Source of the DNA: Anaerolineaceae bacterium
Lineage (GTDB): Bacteria; Chloroflexota; Anaerolineae; Anaerolineales; Anaerolineaceae
Assembly: GCA_011620445.1 (NCBI GenBank)
Contig: WOZB01000235.1
Coordinates: 1-7,866, forward strand
Direction of reading: 5' to 3'
DNA: 7,866 bases
Shown: positions 6,186 to 7,866 of the stretch, piece by piece
Position numbering within the stretch: position 1 is the first letter of the stretch
Layout: every line of letters begins with the position of its first letter
Made by a program: the position numbers and the translations under genes
Notes under the pieces: model-generated
What the model was told of the DNA's origin: nothing
Databases searched by the model: none
Seen by the model: the letters and a program-made list of their open reading frames with translations, nothing else

Positions 6186-7334
6186 ATGCCTGATTCTTTA
6201 GCTAGTTTGTTTCCAACCCTTTATGCAGGCATCGCGGAATTTCCACGACGCCAGTTCGGGATGATCCGGGCCGTCCAGGTGGATGGCAGGCTCTCCCGGG
6301 CCGCAAAAGGTCAAAGTGTGGTCTGGGATGTGCCGCAGATAAGCGCCGCAGTTGACGTGGAACCTTCGGCAACCCTCCCTGCACCCGATGCTGATGTGGC
6401 CAAACCGCTCAGCTATACAATGGCCTACCGAAAGGCAGTGCGCATTGCGGTGACCGGGGAAGCCTCAGAAGCAATCGGCGACGCCAATATGGCGATCCGC
6501 CGGCAAAACCAATATTTGCAGGCGTTTGACGCGCTGGCGGCCGGGATTGAAGGTTACCTGGCAGGCATTGCGATTCTGAACGCCAGCCGTGCTTTTGGTA
6601 CCGCGGACACGATCCCGTTTACGGCGTCCTCCGCTAACCTGGAGTACTTCGCAAAATTATGGGGGATCCTGGCAAGAAATGAGCGTTCCAATGGCGAGCT
6701 CTCGCTGGTGCTGAACACAGCGACCGCGGAGGCGATGCGCGCTTACATGGCAATGCTGTGGAAAGCCAACGAAGCGGGTGATGACGAGATGATGAAGAAT
6801 GGGTACCGCACGCGGATCCAGGGCTTCAACATCTATGAAACCAATCAAATGCCCAAGCACACCAAAGGCACCGGCGCTGCCTATGTTTTGGATGGAGACC
6901 ATGCCGCAGGCGCGACGGATATTGTGGTCAAGACGGGCACCGGAACTATCCTGGCGGGCGACGTAATCTCGATCGCGGACGAACCCTCTGGCTCGAAGTA
7001 TGTCGTTACCGAGGGCATTGCAGCTGCCGGAACACTGAAAATTGGCGCTCCGGGTTTGCTGGGCGCAGCGGTTACTGGCAAGGCGGTCAGCATCCACCAG
7101 TACACACCCAACCTGGCATTCAATCAGAGTGCGCTTGGTTTGGGCGTCCGTCTGCCAGAGATCCCGAAAGAGGGCGACGCCGCCATTGACGCCACAAGCA
7201 TCCGCGACCCCTACACCGGCCTGGTGTTTGAGGTAAGGCGTTATGCCGAGTACCGCCAGATCGTAGACGAAATCGCGATCATGTATGGCGCGATCGTTTT
7301 GGACCCAGAGGCAATCGCCATTGGGTTGAGCTAA
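6186..7334 (+). CDS. Major capsid protein, P22 coat-like
   Basis: A 382-residue protein with the layout of the P22 coat family (HK97 fold plus an inserted I-domain). The N-terminus (SLASLFPTLYAGIAEF) is a short arm with no delta domain. The core holds SLVLNTATAEAMRAYMAMLW and then GFNIYETNQMPKHTKGTGA, where the I-domain begins. Residues about 226-303 form a beta-rich insert (ATDIVVKTGTG, LAGDVISI, KYVVTEG). The C-terminal part resumes the coat core and ends MYGAIVLDPEAIAIGLS, close to the end of the P22 coat (W-Y-G, then P-E-A-I-G-V-G-L). The start has AAGGAG six bases upstream. Base composition is GC-richer than the portal: sampled 60-base lines are about 58-68% here against 47-48% there. 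Family call is from remembered pattern, not a search. Confidence 0.85.
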   Translation: MPDSLASLFPTLYAGIAEFPRRQFGMIRAVQVDGRLSRAAKGQSVVWDVPQISAAVDVEPSATLPAPDADVAKPLSYTMAYRKAVRIAVTGEASEAIGDANMAIRRQNQYLQAFDALAAGIEGYLAGIAILNASRAFGTADTIPFTASSANLEYFAKLWGILARNERSNGELSLVLNTATAEAMRAYMAMLWKANEAGDDEMMKNGYRTRIQGFNIYETNQMPKHTKGTGAAYVLDGDHAAGATDIVVKTGTGTILAGDVISIADEPSGSKYVVTEGIAAAGTLKIGAPGLLGAAVTGKAVSIHQYTPNLAFNQSALGLGVRLPEIPKEGDAAIDATSIRDPYTGLVFEVRRYAEYRQIVDEIAIMYGAIVLDPEAIAIGLS

Positions 7335-7355
7335 GGCTGTTTGTTGTGTGAACAA

Positions 7356-7382
7356 GGATGGATATCGAATAGGTATCCATCC
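7356..7382 (+). promoter_or_regulatory. Stem-loop after the capsid gene
   Basis: An inverted repeat in the 67-base gap between the capsid stop and the next gene: GGATGGATATC pairs with GGTATCCATCC (11 bp with one G-U), leaving a 5-base loop at 7367-7371. No T-run follows, so it does not look like an intrinsic terminator. A role in capsid mRNA stability, processing or attenuation would fit, but is inferred from position only. Confidence 0.6.
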
Positions 7383-7401
7383 GAAAGATTGAGGTGAAAC
7401 A

Positions 7402-7704
7402 ATGCCAAGCATCCTGACCCCCACGGAGGCAGCAACCGTTTTACGCTGCGAGATTGACGATCAGAACATGCTGGATCTGCTTGGCCAGGTAGACGCGTAC
7501 ATTGAAAACGCCACCGGGTGGAAGTGGACCGAGGATGAGGTGATCAATCCGACTGCGAAGTCAGCGGCCAGGATGCTTATCGTTCAATGGCATGAAAACC
7601 CGGCTCAGACTGGGTCCGGTGAATCGCCGCTCTCGTTTGGGCTGGATGCCGTGCTGCTGCAGCTGAAAGCCAAGGCAATAGAACTGAAAGAGAGCCTCTT
7701 GTGA
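7402..7704 (+). CDS. Head-tail connector, gp6-like
   Basis: A 100-residue, mostly helical protein. It opens with ILTPTEAATVLRCEIDDQNMLDLL and then VDAYIENATGWKW, the layout of gp6/gp15-like head-tail connectors (LTxxEAKxxLRxxxDxD, then I-x-x-A-x-x-x-x-E in that family). These proteins form a ring beneath the portal after packaging. The start ATG has GAGGTG five bases upstream. The gene follows the capsid after a stem-loop and overlaps the next gene by a GTGA, as expected for this module. Length is typical of the family. Confidence 0.82.
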   Translation: MPSILTPTEAATVLRCEIDDQNMLDLLGQVDAYIENATGWKWTEDEVINPTAKSAARMLIVQWHENPAQTGSGESPLSFGLDAVLLQLKAKAIELKESLL

Positions 7705-7866
7705 GGATTGGAAGCAAGGTAACCAACCCCGGAGATCTGCGCACCAAGGTCGAATTGGTGCCTGTGACCCAAAGCCAGGATGCGGGTGGTTTCTATCAGC
7801 TGACTGAAGGACAACCGGTAGCGGTTTGGGCCCAGTGGACGAATACCTTTGGGTACGAAGCCATTC
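7701..7866 (+). CDS. Head-closure / head-tail adaptor protein, N-terminal part only
   Basis: The frame starts at GTG 7701, overlapping the connector stop as GTGA, and runs off the window end after 55 codons. The peptide begins MRIGSKVTNPGDLRTKVELVPVT and continues with QDAGGFYQ and AVWAQWTN. This is the pattern of phage head-closure proteins (SPP1 gp16-like): an opening with L-R-x-x-V-x-L, a Gly-rich turn and a V-W-A strand. These proteins seal the connector ring and receive the tail. The order connector then closure protein is standard. The rest of the gene is not in the window. Confidence 0.75.
   Translation, partial: MRIGSKVTNPGDLRTKVELVPVTQSQDAGGFYQLTEGQPVAVWAQWTNTFGYEAI

Noticed and set aside
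7356..7400. Intrinsic terminator after the capsid gene
   Set aside because: The stem is moderate in GC and is followed by GAAAGATTGAGG, with no T-run. The downstream genes belong to the same module and need read-through.
6657..7424. 255-codon open frame on the minus strand across the capsid gene
   Set aside because: It is antisense to a clear capsid gene with high GC, where long shadow frames are expected. No motif or ribosome site supports it.

Overview
The window is a stretch of the head-morphogenesis and DNA-packaging module of a tailed double-stranded DNA phage (Caudoviricetes) or prophage. Every gene I can support lies on the + strand and the genes are packed tightly, with repeated 4-base stop/start overlaps. 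No integrase, attachment site, tRNA or bacterial housekeeping gene is visible, so free phage and prophage cannot be told apart, and the host cannot be named. The genes from position 7701 onward point to a long, probably non-contractile tail, but the tail genes lie outside the window.

Layout: (1) 3-149, the 3' end of an unidentified gene with a heptapeptide repeat. (2) 115-438, an unidentified small gene whose second half is four 13-residue tandem repeats. (3) 425-1075, a P27-like small terminase. (4) 1072-1167, a 31-codon mini-ORF that looks like a second, diverged copy of the large-terminase N-terminus. (5) 1164-3740, a large terminase interrupted at its Walker A motif by a 327-residue intein (1386-2366) with LAGLIDADG endonuclease motifs. 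(6) 3728-4951, an HK97-family portal. (7) 4948-5817, a ClpP-like prohead protease. (8) 5814-6182, a small helical protein that may be a scaffold. (9) 6186-7334, a major capsid protein that resembles the P22 coat family. (10) A stem-loop at 7356-7382. (11) 7402-7704, a gp6-like head-tail connector. (12) 7701 to the window end, a partial head-closure protein.

Together these genes form a procapsid (portal, coat, putative scaffold, protease), fill it with DNA (small and large terminase), and then build the connector to which the tail docks. The most notable element is the intein. It begins with Ala rather than Cys/Ser/Thr and carries Trp in block B, Cys at block F position 4 and Thr in block G. 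This is the WCT signature of class 3 inteins, which splice through an internal cysteine. The second notable signal is a 92-bp diverged tandem repeat at the small/large terminase junction, which looks like a recombination scar between two terL lineages. The third is the mosaic of an HK97-type portal and ClpP-like protease with a P22-type coat that has no visible cleavable N-terminal delta domain.
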